From contig JAESPV010000021.1 in assembly GCA_016765495.1 (NCBI GenBank), positions 1 through 64,000 on the forward strand: a stretch of 64,000 bases of DNA, written 5' to 3'. The stretch comes from Desulfocapsa sp. (GTDB lineage: Bacteria; Desulfobacterota; Desulfobulbia; Desulfobulbales; Desulfocapsaceae). Every line of letters starts with the position of its first letter. Position 1 is the first letter of the stretch. Shown here in pieces: positions 9,623-18,066 of the stretch. A model generated the notes under the pieces. The model made no database searches, had not been told where the DNA came from, and saw only the letters and a list, made by a program, of their open reading frames with translations. Made by a program: the position numbers and the translations under genes.

Positions 9623-9649
9623 TATTTCTTTCATGGGAGAGCTCGCATC

Positions 9650-10060
9650 GTGTCAGAACGTAACAGCAGTTTATCATCCCGAAATCCTATGGATTCGCCG
9701 TTGTATCATTTGTTACAGAATTATTTTGATCATTTTGAACAAATTTATGATGACAAGTTTGAGAAGGATTATGGCTCTTATCGGCAAGTAATATCCGATG
9801 TAGTCCGAGCGTATCTTAAATGTGGCGACTTAAATGAGGGATTCACCCGTGTTCGTTGCCCACACCGCCAATATGTTTTCAGTATACTCAGTTACAATAA
9901 AAATACCGGTATGGTAACGTATCGTTCAAAGATGACACATGGTAAGAATAAAAAGAATGTTTCAATATGCACTGCTGCAACACAATCCGTTCCCTCCCGT
10001 GACGGAGCAGGAATATTATTTTGATGATGGATGGCCTGAATTCTGCTGCCTCCGTTTTTT
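9650..10060 (+). pseudogene. IS91-like transposase remnant, internally deleted
   Basis: The first about 75 codons read like the N-terminal zinc-binding region of IS91-family transposases (HFEQIYDDKFEKDYG, then DVVRAYLKCGDLNEGFTRVRCP). After YVFSI the text jumps to LSYNKNTGMVTYRSKMTHG, which resembles a segment much further into these proteins. The frame then shifts to MFQYALLQHNPF. Most of the zinc ligands and the catalytic part are missing. I read this as an IS91-type remnant with a large internal deletion and a frameshift. Confidence 0.6.
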
Positions 10061-10216
10061 CCATTTTTTTCATTCCCGGAATGTAATATTGACTTTCTTT
10101 TCCATAGGCCTTTTTTGTATAGTTCTGTAACTGCTTGGGGGCAATGTCTCACCCAAAAAACGATTACTTATCACCCACCCGTTCAGAATAAAACTGCAAA
10201 TGGGTACAGAACGTTG

Positions 10217-10753
10217 TTAAGCAACTACGTGGATAAGTACAGTTAATCCTGCAATGATTAATGTAGCTGTATGAAGTTTACGCGCAAACTTCACTCGTAT
10301 ATTTTTTATTAAAATTGATCCGGGGATAGTAGCAATAACGAACAATGAACCGGCTATAATTCCTAACCAACCTTCATCATCTAATTTTCCTTCAGCTAGA
10401 TACATTATCCACCCGTGAATAACCATTAATACGATCGCGGATAATCCCAGTAGAACATGCTTTTTTGTCAATAATCTTATAAGAGAACTGATCCTACTTT
10501 TAAACATAGGTAGTTTTTTGGTTAGTTTAGGTAAGAATCTTCGAAAAGGGTACGGCAGTCCAGCGCCGAGGGCAAAAAATACCGCTCCCCATCCTATGGT
10601 ATCACCTAACTCTTCGTATGGACTCTCCTCTTCGTCATGTCTGTCATGTCCCATATACTCTATTTCGTCGCAATCATCTGCCAGGATGATTGGAACTGCT
10701 GTTGTGATTGCAATCAGTATAGATAAACCAAACAATAGGATTAGTTTTTTCAT
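10217..10753 (-). CDS. Membrane protein, cytochrome b561/ferric-reductase-like
   Basis: A 178-residue membrane protein; the start at MKKLIL is preceded by GGAGA. A signal-like helix is followed by an acidic, His-containing stretch (DDCDEIEYMGHDRHDEEE) and then about four hydrophobic helices. Histidines recur at helix positions (KKHVLLGLSAIVLMVIHGW, KLHTATLIIAG, LIHVVA), a spacing like that of haem-binding b-type cytochromes of the ferric-reductase or b561 kind. The acidic stretch could bind metal. Function is inferred from layout only. It stands alone, with no partner gene. Confidence 0.6.
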   Translation of the reverse strand: MKKLILLFGLSILIAITTAVPIILADDCDEIEYMGHDRHDEEESPYEELGDTIGWGAVFFALGAGLPYPFRRFLPKLTKKLPMFKSRISSLIRLLTKKHVLLGLSAIVLMVIHGWIMYLAEGKLDDEGWLGIIAGSLFVIATIPGSILIKNIRVKFARKLHTATLIIAGLTVLIHVVA

Positions 10754-11113
10754 TTCTTTTTCTCCGTACAATTATGCCTCTTCAGAAGGAAAGTGGCTTC
10801 TCGCTGTTTTAAGTGGGTAAACCAAAATTGAATTTTCCGCCAATGAGATAAATCATGGAGATTAAATTTTTGTTAGTTCTGTATCCTCTTGCTCTTGCTG
10901 CTTGGATCAAACGGTTGAGCCGAGATTGATATGATATGCTCGACTTGTTTTCAAATTAAGCTTTTTGACAATAAGGCTGTTTAGTTTGTCAGCCTGTTTT
11001 TGAGTTAAGTTTTGTGGGTGTTTCGACTGTCAGTGTCTCTCGTAATATAAAACAGTTTATCAGGTTGCCCTATACATTGCAACTATTACCCTCTCGAAAC
11101 AGCGGGGAAGCAC
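10754..11113. other. Intergenic stretch without supported genes
   Basis: About 360 bp between the membrane-protein gene and repeat copy 2. I see no open frame with a ribosome site, no tRNA-like fold and no convincing promoter for the minus-strand gene. The repeat end at 11114 offers an outward TTGACT on the minus strand but no good -10 after it. Confidence 0.5.
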
Positions 11114-11378
11114 CAAATAATCAGTCAAGAAGACGATTTTTTTAGCGGGAAGTGAAATAAATATTTTCTGAGGAAAGGCATGGGTGTACTGTTTAAAGTG
11201 AATTCTATTATGCAAAAAACAGTGATTTCAAAACTCAGAACGGCCAAAACCGGTATCCCAAAGGCAGCAACAGCTGCCACCTTGATCGCCATGTTCTGGT
11301 TTTGATACGCTAAAGCGCCGCCTGGGGGCAAGAAGTTCCCAGGCGGTGAAAAAAAGAGAGTAGAGAGACAAAGAAAAT
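11114..11378. repeat. Dispersed repeat copy 2
   Basis: Second copy of the element at 5937-6176, in the same orientation. It contains the stem around 11312-11346, a second small hairpin GGCAGC-AACA-GCTGCC (imperfect in copy 1) and the conserved minus-strand frame. It differs by an extra 24-nt block (about 11199-11222). The block resembles 27960-27981 near another IS scar. The copy lies just downstream of the stop of the sigma-54 regulator gene. Confidence 0.85.
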
Positions 11379-11440
11379 AATTCTGCTTTGGATTTCCGAC
11401 ATATTTCAATCGCGGCAATACCCGGTGGTACCAACTGTTC

Positions 11441-12790
11441 TCATAACCCATACGCCTTAATTTTATTGATCAGGGTCTGCCTGGCAATACCAAGTGTTTT
11501 TGCAGTTTTGGATCTGTTGCCATCGGTCTGTTTCAGGGTTATGCGGATGGCTTCCCGTTCCACATCCTTTAGTGACTGACCACCCTGTGCGTCAAGCGGT
11601 GTTGTAAATGTTTCAAAATCGTCGGGTAGCATCTGGGGTGGCAGTTCCTTTGGCGTAATCTGTTCACCAAGGCAGAGAATCACCGCCCGTTCGATGCTGT
11701 TTTCAAGCTCCCGTATATTTCCAGGCCACGAGTATCTGGCCAGTAACATCAGGGCCTGTGGGTGGATCCCCTTGATATCTTTTTGGTTCTTTTTTGCGTA
11801 GCGTGTCAGAAAAAAATCGGCCAATGCCGGGATATCTTCTGTTCGCTGTCGCAGCGGGGGCAACTCAATGGGCACTACGGAGAGTCGGAAAAACAGATCT
11901 TGACGGAAGCTTCCCTGTGCCACCATTGCATTGAGGTCTCTGTGGGTCGCGGCCACGAGACGTACATCCACCCGGGTGGTTTCACTGCCGCCCAGACGTT
12001 CAAGCTCTCCCTCCTGAAGAACCCGCAGGATCTTGGCCTGGGTCTGAGCCGACATATCGCCAATCTCATCAAGAAAGAGCGTGCCCTTGTCTGCCAACTC
12101 AAAACGGCCCTTACGCTGCCTGTCGGCTCCGGTAAAGGATCCTTTTTCATGGCCAAAAAGCTCAGATTCCAGCAGGTTTTCGTTGAGCGCTGCACAGTTG
12201 ACCTTGATAAAGGGCTGCTCTTTTCGTTTGCTGTTGTGGTGCAGAGCGCCGGCTATCAGTTCTTTCCCCGTACCTGATTCGCCGTTGATTAAAACTGTGG
12301 CATCGGATGGGGCCACCAGGGCGAGGGTCTCAAAAACCTTTGCCATGGCAGGGCTGCGGCCAATGATATTGCGAAAGTCAAACTGTTCCCCCAGACGTTT
12401 TTTCAGCTCTTCATTCTCCCCGCGCAGCGCCTCAAAATCAAGGGCTTTTGCAACTGTTAGCTTCAGGCTCTCAATGTCCACTGGTTTGGTAACATAATCC
12501 ATAGCGCCATGTTTCATGGCCTCAACGGCAGATTCCACTGAAGAGAATGCAGTGATCACCACAACGGGTTCGGGGCGTCCATTTTTCTGCAGTAATTTGA
12601 TGGCTTCTATACCGGTCATGCGCTGCATTTTCAGATCCATCAGGATAAGATCAACGTCATGCTCTGCCAGTACGGGCAATACCTGGTCTCCGTCATCTGC
12701 TTCAATCACCTTATAGCCAGCTTCCTTGAGATTCACTTTCAGCATGATGCGGTGGACTCTGTCATCATCAACGATTAATATTTTTTTCAT
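11441..12790 (-). CDS. Sigma-54-dependent response regulator (NtrC/ZraR type)
   Basis: A 449-residue activator: receiver domain at 1-118 with phospho-acceptor D52 (LILMDLKM), AAA+ domain at about 140-370 with Walker A GESGTGKE, sigma-54-contacting loop GSFTGA (a usual GAFTGA variant) and Walker B GTLFLDEIGD, and a Fis-type helix-turn-helix at the C-terminus (SKTAKTLGIARQTLINKIK). A GTG start four codons upstream is also possible. Its gene overlaps the sensor-kinase gene upstream. Position next to copper genes suggests it senses periplasmic metal through that kinase and activates the -24/-12 promoters at 14849, 28250 and 40311. Confidence 0.93.
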   Translation of the reverse strand: MKKILIVDDDRVHRIMLKVNLKEAGYKVIEADDGDQVLPVLAEHDVDLILMDLKMQRMTGIEAIKLLQKNGRPEPVVVITAFSSVESAVEAMKHGAMDYVTKPVDIESLKLTVAKALDFEALRGENEELKKRLGEQFDFRNIIGRSPAMAKVFETLALVAPSDATVLINGESGTGKELIAGALHHNSKRKEQPFIKVNCAALNENLLESELFGHEKGSFTGADRQRKGRFELADKGTLFLDEIGDMSAQTQAKILRVLQEGELERLGGSETTRVDVRLVAATHRDLNAMVAQGSFRQDLFFRLSVVPIELPPLRQRTEDIPALADFFLTRYAKKNQKDIKGIHPQALMLLARYSWPGNIRELENSIERAVILCLGEQITPKELPPQMLPDDFETFTTPLDAQGGQSLKDVEREAIRITLKQTDGNRSKTAKTLGIARQTLINKIKAYGL

Positions 12791-14549
12791 TGTTCTGTTC
12801 ACTGGTTATGGGATTCCCTGCAACTTTGGGAAATATGATACTGATTGAAGTACCTTTGCCCGGGCGTGAGCGGATATCAAAGGCACCATTGTGTTGTTCT
12901 ACTATTTGGTGGCTTACCGCAAGGCCGAGGCCTGTGCCGGATTTTCTGGTGGTGAAAAATGGATCAAACATTTTTCCACGTTCATCACGGTTCATACCGA
13001 TCCCAGTGTCGCGAATGGTAATCGTGATGGTTTCCTCCTCTGGTTCACATGCACATGAGAGACTCACGCTTCCACCTTTTTCGCTGGCATTTATCGCATT
13101 GTTTAACAGGTTAAGGAGTACTTGCAGTAGGAGATCAGCATCCGCTTCCATGGTTCCCGGACAATTATTGTCCAGATGCAGGGTAATTCCACTTTCTATA
13201 AAATCATGTTCAAGCAGTTTCCCGGCCTTTGCGAGCAGGTCGGGAATATCAACCGGGGCAAAATCTGGTTCACGGGGACGGGAGAATTGCAGCAGGGAAG
13301 AAATAATAGTATTCAAACGATCCACTTCCCCTACCATCAGCGTGGAGTACTCTTTTGAATCCTCATCTTCTGCTTTACTGCCGAAGTATTGGGCAAATCC
13401 ACGCAGGCTGCCCAGAGGATTGCGTATTTCATGGGCAATTCCGGCTGCCATTCGCCCAAGTGATGCCAGATGCTTTGCCCGGGCCAGCTGCTCTTCCATG
13501 GATCTGATTTCGCGAATGTCACGGAGGAGGAGCACTGCACCTGTTTTGTTGCCTTTTTCGTCACGTAAGGGGGAGGCACTGATTTCTGTGGGTATTTCAT
13601 TGCCATCCGGGTGAACAAAGGTATGGGAGAATGAGGTGACTTCATTGGCAGTCTCCAGAAAATGGTGCGGCCAACCCGCAAATAACTCCTCCGGTTTTTT
13701 TTCTTTCTGTGCATTAATATCAATTCCGGAAAACTCATTCGCTCTTGGATTACATGAGGCCACATATCCTTTGGTATCCAGAGTAATCAGGCCGTCCGGC
13801 ATGGATTCGATAATATTTCTGGTGTAGAGTTTCATGTTGGCCAAGGTTGTTCGGGTGACCAGCATACCCTGGTATAGAAAGAGGAAATAGAGGCCGCCGC
13901 CACCCATGAATATAAGCATCACTCCCATAAAAAACGTATGGAAAAGGTCTTGCTTTTGAGCCGTTTCAAACTCGTCGGTTCGTAGGCCAAGGTGGATAAC
14001 GGCCTCTCCCTTTTCAAGAAGCTTCGTTGTCTCTGATTTGTTGTCTCGGTGATTACTCCCCCTTCTGTGCATCATTCGCGGTTGAAGGGATGGAAGGCTT
14101 TGGAAAATGGTGATCACCTCAAATATCGGGTACTCCTTCTCGGTATCTCGAAGTATTGTCACAGGCTTTTTATCTGCCACAAGCTGTTGCAGGAGATCTG
14201 TGTCAACATCCACAATATGTTCACCACCACTCGCAATCACCGTACCGTCCTGTGCAGTAATAAGGATATAGGCGATACGCTCAGCCTTGGCTGTCTCTTT
14301 AAGTAAGGTCTGGATAGGAAGGTCAGCACCCATCATTTCATGCATCATGGTGGTACGGGCGCCAGCTTCAAAACTGCGAATAAGGGTTAATCCCTCATCA
14401 AGGAGAAACGCTTCCATGAGTTTTTGTTCCCGGCTCAGATTGCGCATGGTGGTTAGCGCAAGGAGAGCAGTCAGGCCGAGTGTGATCAGAAGAATAACAA
14501 GGATGGGTATGGAAAAACGAAAGGATGATCTGTCTGGGAGTGTAAACAT
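12768..14549 (-). CDS. Sensor histidine kinase, ZraS-like
   Basis: Membrane sensor of 593 residues; the start at MFTLPD has AGGA upstream, and the longer frame adds 34 residues without support. Order: TM1 (FSIPILVILLITLGLTALLA), a periplasmic sensor region to about residue 215 with several His and Met residues (MMHEMMG, RMMHRRGSNH), TM2 (GVMLIFMGGGGLYFLFLY), PAS domain, HisKA with phosphorylated His near 373 (GIAHEIRNPLGS), and HATPase (NLLNNAIN, DTGIGM, GTGLGLAV). It is the first gene of a kinase-regulator operon divergent from the copper operon. The Met/His-containing loop fits Cu/Ag or Zn sensing, but the metal is not shown by sequence. Confidence 0.9.
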   Translation of the reverse strand: MFTLPDRSSFRFSIPILVILLITLGLTALLALTTMRNLSREQKLMEAFLLDEGLTLIRSFEAGARTTMMHEMMGADLPIQTLLKETAKAERIAYILITAQDGTVIASGGEHIVDVDTDLLQQLVADKKPVTILRDTEKEYPIFEVITIFQSLPSLQPRMMHRRGSNHRDNKSETTKLLEKGEAVIHLGLRTDEFETAQKQDLFHTFFMGVMLIFMGGGGLYFLFLYQGMLVTRTTLANMKLYTRNIIESMPDGLITLDTKGYVASCNPRANEFSGIDINAQKEKKPEELFAGWPHHFLETANEVTSFSHTFVHPDGNEIPTEISASPLRDEKGNKTGAVLLLRDIREIRSMEEQLARAKHLASLGRMAAGIAHEIRNPLGSLRGFAQYFGSKAEDEDSKEYSTLMVGEVDRLNTIISSLLQFSRPREPDFAPVDIPDLLAKAGKLLEHDFIESGITLHLDNNCPGTMEADADLLLQVLLNLLNNAINASEKGGSVSLSCACEPEEETITITIRDTGIGMNRDERGKMFDPFFTTRKSGTGLGLAVSHQIVEQHNGAFDIRSRPGKGTSISIIFPKVAGNPITSEQNNEKNINR

Positions 14550-14681
14550 GGGATCCTGATTATGTGTGGAAATAGGGCTCGTTCTAAAATATGGATTGAT
14601 TACATGCAATACAATAGCAATGAAGCAAAAAAAGATACAGAAAAACAACACGTCCTATTTGAAAGCCGATACTTTCCACAG

Positions 14682-14740
14682 TGTCTAATATTTGGATACA
14701 CCCACTGTGGTGAACAGAGGGCCTGTCCAGTTTATATACA
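14682..14740. promoter_or_regulatory. Paired enhancer-like sites, copper operon
   Basis: Two sites of the same design: TGTCT-N7-GGATACA at 14682-14700 and TGTCC-N7-ATACA at 14724-14740, with starts exactly 42 bp apart (about four helical turns). They lie 125-167 bp upstream of the -24/-12 element at 14849, the usual place for NtrC-type activator binding. A separate inverted repeat, CCACAGTG/CACTGTGG (14676-14683 and 14703-14710), brackets the first site. The same arrangement occurs at 28063-28121 and 40153-40212. Confidence 0.65.
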
Positions 14741-14848
14741 TGTTGGAGTCTGAATACCCATTAGTCTGGGGGAGGAAATGTTGTTTAGTGGGTGGATTGT
14801 TAGTAATTCCAGGGGGATATAAGGTGTTGCTGTGTTCGTCAACAAACA

Positions 14849-14864
14849 TGGCATGGTAAATGCT
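14849..14864 (+). promoter_or_regulatory. Sigma-54 promoter of the copper operon
   Basis: TGGCATG-N4-ATGCT matches the -24/-12 consensus TGGCACG-N4-TTGCW at 10 of 12 defined positions. It keeps the essential GG and GC with ten bases between them. Transcription would begin near 14875, leaving a leader of about 40 bases before the first gene at 14914. Confidence 0.75.
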
Positions 14865-14913
14865 TTGAAGTATAACATATTAAAGAGTAATTCTTTCATA
14901 AAGGAGACACACA

Positions 14914-15180
14914 ATGATGCACAATGGATTTGGTATGGGGTTTGGACATTACGGCAACTGGTTATGTGGCCCCGGCGTATTCTTTTCCGGTCCCATGGGA
15001 TGGATCGTCACCCTGCTTTTCTGGGGACTGCTCATCTATCTCGCAGTGAAACTGTTCGGGGCGATTTTTTCAGGAAAAAAAGGAGATGCAGCCACGAATC
15101 TGGATGCTTTAAAAGAGCGTTACGCCAGAGGAGAGATTGGGGAAGAGGAGTACCATCGTATGAAAAGCGAGCTTGCTTAA
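14914..15180 (+). CDS. Small SHOCT-domain membrane protein
   Basis: An 88-residue protein, first gene of the copper operon. The N-terminus is rich in Gly, His and Met (MMHNGFGMGFGHYGNW), followed by one hydrophobic helix (MGWIVTLLFWGLLIYLAVKL). The C-terminus is a SHOCT motif (LDALKERYARGEIGEEEYHRMK), a short helical domain often found on small membrane proteins. Such proteins are common beside metal-resistance genes, but their biochemical role is unknown. AAGGAGA precedes the start. Confidence 0.8.
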   Translation: MMHNGFGMGFGHYGNWLCGPGVFFSGPMGWIVTLLFWGLLIYLAVKLFGAIFSGKKGDAATNLDALKERYARGEIGEEEYHRMKSELA

Positions 15181-15209
15181 CCTTTAGACAATCAGACGGG
15201 ATCACAATT

Positions 15210-15305
15210 ATGAAACGACGAACAATATTTAAAAGCGGTCTTGCAGCACTGGCGCTGGCTGGTGCCGCCCCATACGGATGGTCTCATTGTTACTGTTATT
15301 TATAA
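15210..15305 (+). CDS. Tat-signal micropeptide with C-terminal His/Cys
   Basis: A 31-residue frame between the SHOCT and zinc-ribbon genes, in the operon direction. It begins with MKRRTIFKSGLAALALAGAA, which looks like a twin-arginine signal (RRTIFK, then a hydrophobic stretch). It ends with WSHCYCYL, carrying one His and two Cys. A weak GGGA precedes ATG. If real, the peptide would be exported and could bind a metal or be processed to almost nothing. Length alone makes it uncertain, though signal, position and spacing all fit. Confidence 0.5.
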   Translation: MKRRTIFKSGLAALALAGAAPYGWSHCYCYL

Positions 15306-15325
15306 CAGACCTTTGAGAAAAAATA

Positions 15326-15631
15326 ATGCATTGTACCTGGGGATACACATGGTATGGTCAGTATCTGTACCATAGTTGGCTGTTCTGGCTGATGGTGCTT
15401 GTGGTTGCCGTCATAGCAGTTGTTTTTGTGCTGAACTATCTGCGCAAAAATCGACAGCTGCATTGTTCCGGCTGTCACAGTCCGGTGGAGGCCGTTTATC
15501 TGCGTTGCCCAGAATGTGGTCAGGATTTGAAAGGCCACTGCCAGGGGTGTCACCATATTGTTGATATGAGTTGGCAATGTTGCCCAAATTGTAACGAACT
15601 GCTTCATTCTGAAGCAGTGAAAAACCAATAA
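15326..15631 (+). CDS. Membrane-anchored double zinc-ribbon protein
   Basis: A 101-residue protein: Tyr/Trp/His-rich start, one transmembrane helix (LFWLMVLVVAVIAVVFVLNYL), then two zinc-ribbon-like units with CxxC pairs (CSGC, CPEC, CQGC, CPNC) and extra His (GCHHIVD). Likely a metal-binding cytoplasmic or periplasmic domain tethered to the inner membrane. It lies third in the copper operon, 20 bp after the micropeptide. No characterised family was recognised. Confidence 0.75.
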   Translation: MHCTWGYTWYGQYLYHSWLFWLMVLVVAVIAVVFVLNYLRKNRQLHCSGCHSPVEAVYLRCPECGQDLKGHCQGCHHIVDMSWQCCPNCNELLHSEAVKNQ

Positions 15632-15677
15632 GGCAGGCGTATTGTCTGTCTGAAACGAACACATAGGAGAATAAACT

Positions 15678-16160
15678 ATGAAAATGGGAATGAAAACAAC
15701 AGTCCTCGCATCCGTACTGGCACTTACCTTAGCAGCTGGAAATGGCATGGCCCAGTCTGAAACGGACAGCACAGCTCCCCAGCAGCAGGTGGGAGGAAAA
15801 ATGATGCATGGTGACAAGGGCATGATGCATGGTGGCAAGGGCAAGATGGGCATGATGCATGGTAAGAAGGGTATGATGCAGGATTGCATGAGCATGAAGC
15901 GAGGTCATGGCGGTATGGGCCACATGAAGATGATGGAGCAACGGATGATGAAGGGTATGTCTGCTGATAACCAGCAGAAGTTCATGGATGCCACTAAAGA
16001 AATGCGCAAAGAGATGCATATGATGCGTTTTGAACATAAGGAAGCCATGCGCAACCCCGAAACTACCTTGGGAGACCTTACCACCATGGAACAGAAGATG
16101 TTGGACATCCGTAAGGAGATGATGGGAAAAACCAAAGCATTTCAGGATCAAACAAATTAA
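15678..16160 (+). CDS. Periplasmic Met/His-rich metal-binding protein (ZraP/Spy-like)
   Basis: A 160-residue exported protein with a signal sequence ending near AAGNGMA. Residues about 40-100 are an array of Met, His, Gly and Lys (repeats of MMHG-KG), well suited to binding Cu(I) or Ag(I). The C-terminal half is helical with an LTXXQ/ZraP-like pattern (NQQKFMDATKEMRKEMHMM, then TLGDLTTMEQKMLDIRKEM). ZraP-type proteins are periplasmic metal-buffering chaperones controlled by ZraSR-like systems, which agrees with the regulator encoded next door. AGGAGA precedes the start. Confidence 0.82.
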   Translation: MKMGMKTTVLASVLALTLAAGNGMAQSETDSTAPQQQVGGKMMHGDKGMMHGGKGKMGMMHGKKGMMQDCMSMKRGHGGMGHMKMMEQRMMKGMSADNQQKFMDATKEMRKEMHMMRFEHKEAMRNPETTLGDLTTMEQKMLDIRKEMMGKTKAFQDQTN

Positions 16161-16169
16161 GCATACCAG

Positions 16170-16207
16170 GCAGGGAGAATTCCAGGAAAGTTGTTCTCCC
16201 TGCTTTT
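16170..16207 (+). terminator. Hairpin with short T-run inside the copper operon
   Basis: GCAGGGAGAA (16170-16179) pairs with TTCTCCCTGC (16194-16203) around a 14-base loop, followed by TTTT. The T-run is too short for a strong terminator. It may attenuate transcription so that the metal-binding proteins are made in excess over the oxidase, or protect the 3' end of the upstream message. Confidence 0.45.
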
Positions 16208-16242
16208 AAGAATCCTGGAAATAGTACCTTGGAGATATTGTG

Positions 16243-18057
16243 ATGTATACAAACGGAATACAGATCTTCCCCAATGAAATTAACCTGCCACGTCGTAGGT
16301 TTGTCAAGGGGCTTGCCATGGGCGGGGCTCTGCTTGGGCTTGGTGGAATTCCTGAGCAGCTTCTGGCTGCGGCTGCTTCACCATCTGCTCAGCCAATGCT
16401 TACGGGAAAATATTTTAAGCTTACCATCGGGCCACAGCCCGTTAATTTTACAGGGAGGAGCCGTATTGCCACCGCCGTGAACGGTTCCGTTCCCGGGCCG
16501 ATTTTGCGCTGGAAGGAGGGGGACAACATCACCCTTGATGTCACCAACAACCTGACAGAATCAAGCTCCATTCACTGGCATGGGATTATCCTGCCAACAG
16601 AAATGGATGGGGTTCCGGGGATTAGCTTTAACGGTATCGAACCAGGAGCTACTTTCCGTTATCAGTTCCAGGTCAAACAGAGCGGTACCTTCTGGTATCA
16701 CAGTCATTCAGGATTCCAGGAACAGACAGGACAGTACGGTTCCATTATTATTGATCCCTTAACAGCAGATCCGATCAGCTACGACCGTGAATATGTGATT
16801 TTGCTCTCGGACTGGTCCGACGAGGATCCCGATGACATCTACGCAAAGCTGAAAAAAATGAGCGGTTATTATAACTTTGCCGAACGTACCACCGGCGACC
16901 TTATCCGTGATATCAGAGAAAAAGGGCTTGCCGAGACATGGAATGCACGTTCCATGTGGAATCGGATGCGCATGAGTGATCGTGATCTGTCCGATGTTAC
17001 GGGGTATACCTACACCTATCTTATGAACGGCCAGACACCAGCAGATGGCTGGACAGGCTTGTTTAAACGGGGTGAAAAGGTGCGACTGCGCATTATCAAT
17101 GGCTCTGCCATGACCTTCTTTGATCTTCGTATTCCGGGACTCAGCATGACAGTTGTGGCAGCCGACGGTCAGAATATCGAGCCTGTGACTGTTGATGAAT
17201 TTCGCATTGGTGTTGCTGAAACCTACGATGTAATCGTAACTCCTAAAGATGATCGAGCCTACGGCATTTTTGCTCAGGCCCTTGACCGTACCGGCTATGC
17301 CCGTGGTACATTGACTCCCGATCCCACCTTGACCATTGACGTGCCCGAGCTTGATCCCTATCCTCTTCTCACCCACATTGATATGGGTATGGATATGACG
17401 AGTATGGGGGCCATGGCTGGTATGAACAGCATGGAGAAGAAGGGTGGTATGCATGGTATGGCGGGGATGGATCATTCTGCCATGAAGAGTGAGGGATCAA
17501 AGATGGATATGCGGGGTCCTGCCGGAATGGGAAGTTCCGCAAAAATTGTCCATGCGGACACAGAGTTTGGCCCCCATGTGAATGCCAGAGCTGCCAGCCC
17601 TCAGTATCGTCTTGATGATCCAGGTGTTGGCCTGCGTGACAATGGACGCCGGGTACTTACCTATGCAGATCTCAGGAATCTCTACCCCACGCCTGATCCA
17701 CGCGATCCGGAGAGGGAGATTCAACTGCACCTGACCGGTAATATGGCACGCTATATGTGGTCCATTAACGGCGTAAAATATGCGGATGCTGAGCCCCTCC
17801 ACTTCAAATACGGTGAACGCCTGCGCATCACCTTTGTCAATGACACGATGATGAACCATCCCATGCATCTTCATGGAATGTGGAGTGATCTGGAAACTGG
17901 TGACGGGGAGCGGATTCCCAGAAAACACACCGTAGTTGTCCAACCAGGTGCAAAAATCAGTTATCTGGTGACAGCTGATGCCAGGGGGGAGTGGGCCTTC
18001 CATTGTCATTTACTTTACCACATGCTGGCCATGTTTCGTAAAGTTGTTGTGAGCTAG
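16243..18057 (+). CDS. copA: Multicopper oxidase, copper-resistance CopA type
   Basis: Periplasmic multicopper oxidase of 604 residues, probably exporting folded via Tat (RRRFVKG, then a hydrophobic stretch). Copper ligands are all present: HWHG (about 110), HSH (about 152), HPMHLHG (about 541) and HCHLLYHMLAMF (about 586), giving the T1 centre and the trinuclear cluster. A Met/His-rich segment lies at about 379-431, typical of CopA/PcoA-type enzymes that bind and oxidise Cu(I). GTG at 16240 is an alternative start. An O2-using oxidase in a presumed anaerobe would serve under oxygen exposure. Confidence 0.93.
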   Translation: MYTNGIQIFPNEINLPRRRFVKGLAMGGALLGLGGIPEQLLAAAASPSAQPMLTGKYFKLTIGPQPVNFTGRSRIATAVNGSVPGPILRWKEGDNITLDVTNNLTESSSIHWHGIILPTEMDGVPGISFNGIEPGATFRYQFQVKQSGTFWYHSHSGFQEQTGQYGSIIIDPLTADPISYDREYVILLSDWSDEDPDDIYAKLKKMSGYYNFAERTTGDLIRDIREKGLAETWNARSMWNRMRMSDRDLSDVTGYTYTYLMNGQTPADGWTGLFKRGEKVRLRIINGSAMTFFDLRIPGLSMTVVAADGQNIEPVTVDEFRIGVAETYDVIVTPKDDRAYGIFAQALDRTGYARGTLTPDPTLTIDVPELDPYPLLTHIDMGMDMTSMGAMAGMNSMEKKGGMHGMAGMDHSAMKSEGSKMDMRGPAGMGSSAKIVHADTEFGPHVNARAASPQYRLDDPGVGLRDNGRRVLTYADLRNLYPTPDPRDPEREIQLHLTGNMARYMWSINGVKYADAEPLHFKYGERLRITFVNDTMMNHPMHLHGMWSDLETGDGERIPRKHTVVVQPGAKISYLVTADARGEWAFHCHLLYHMLAMFRKVVVS

Positions 18058-18066
18058 GAGAAAAAC

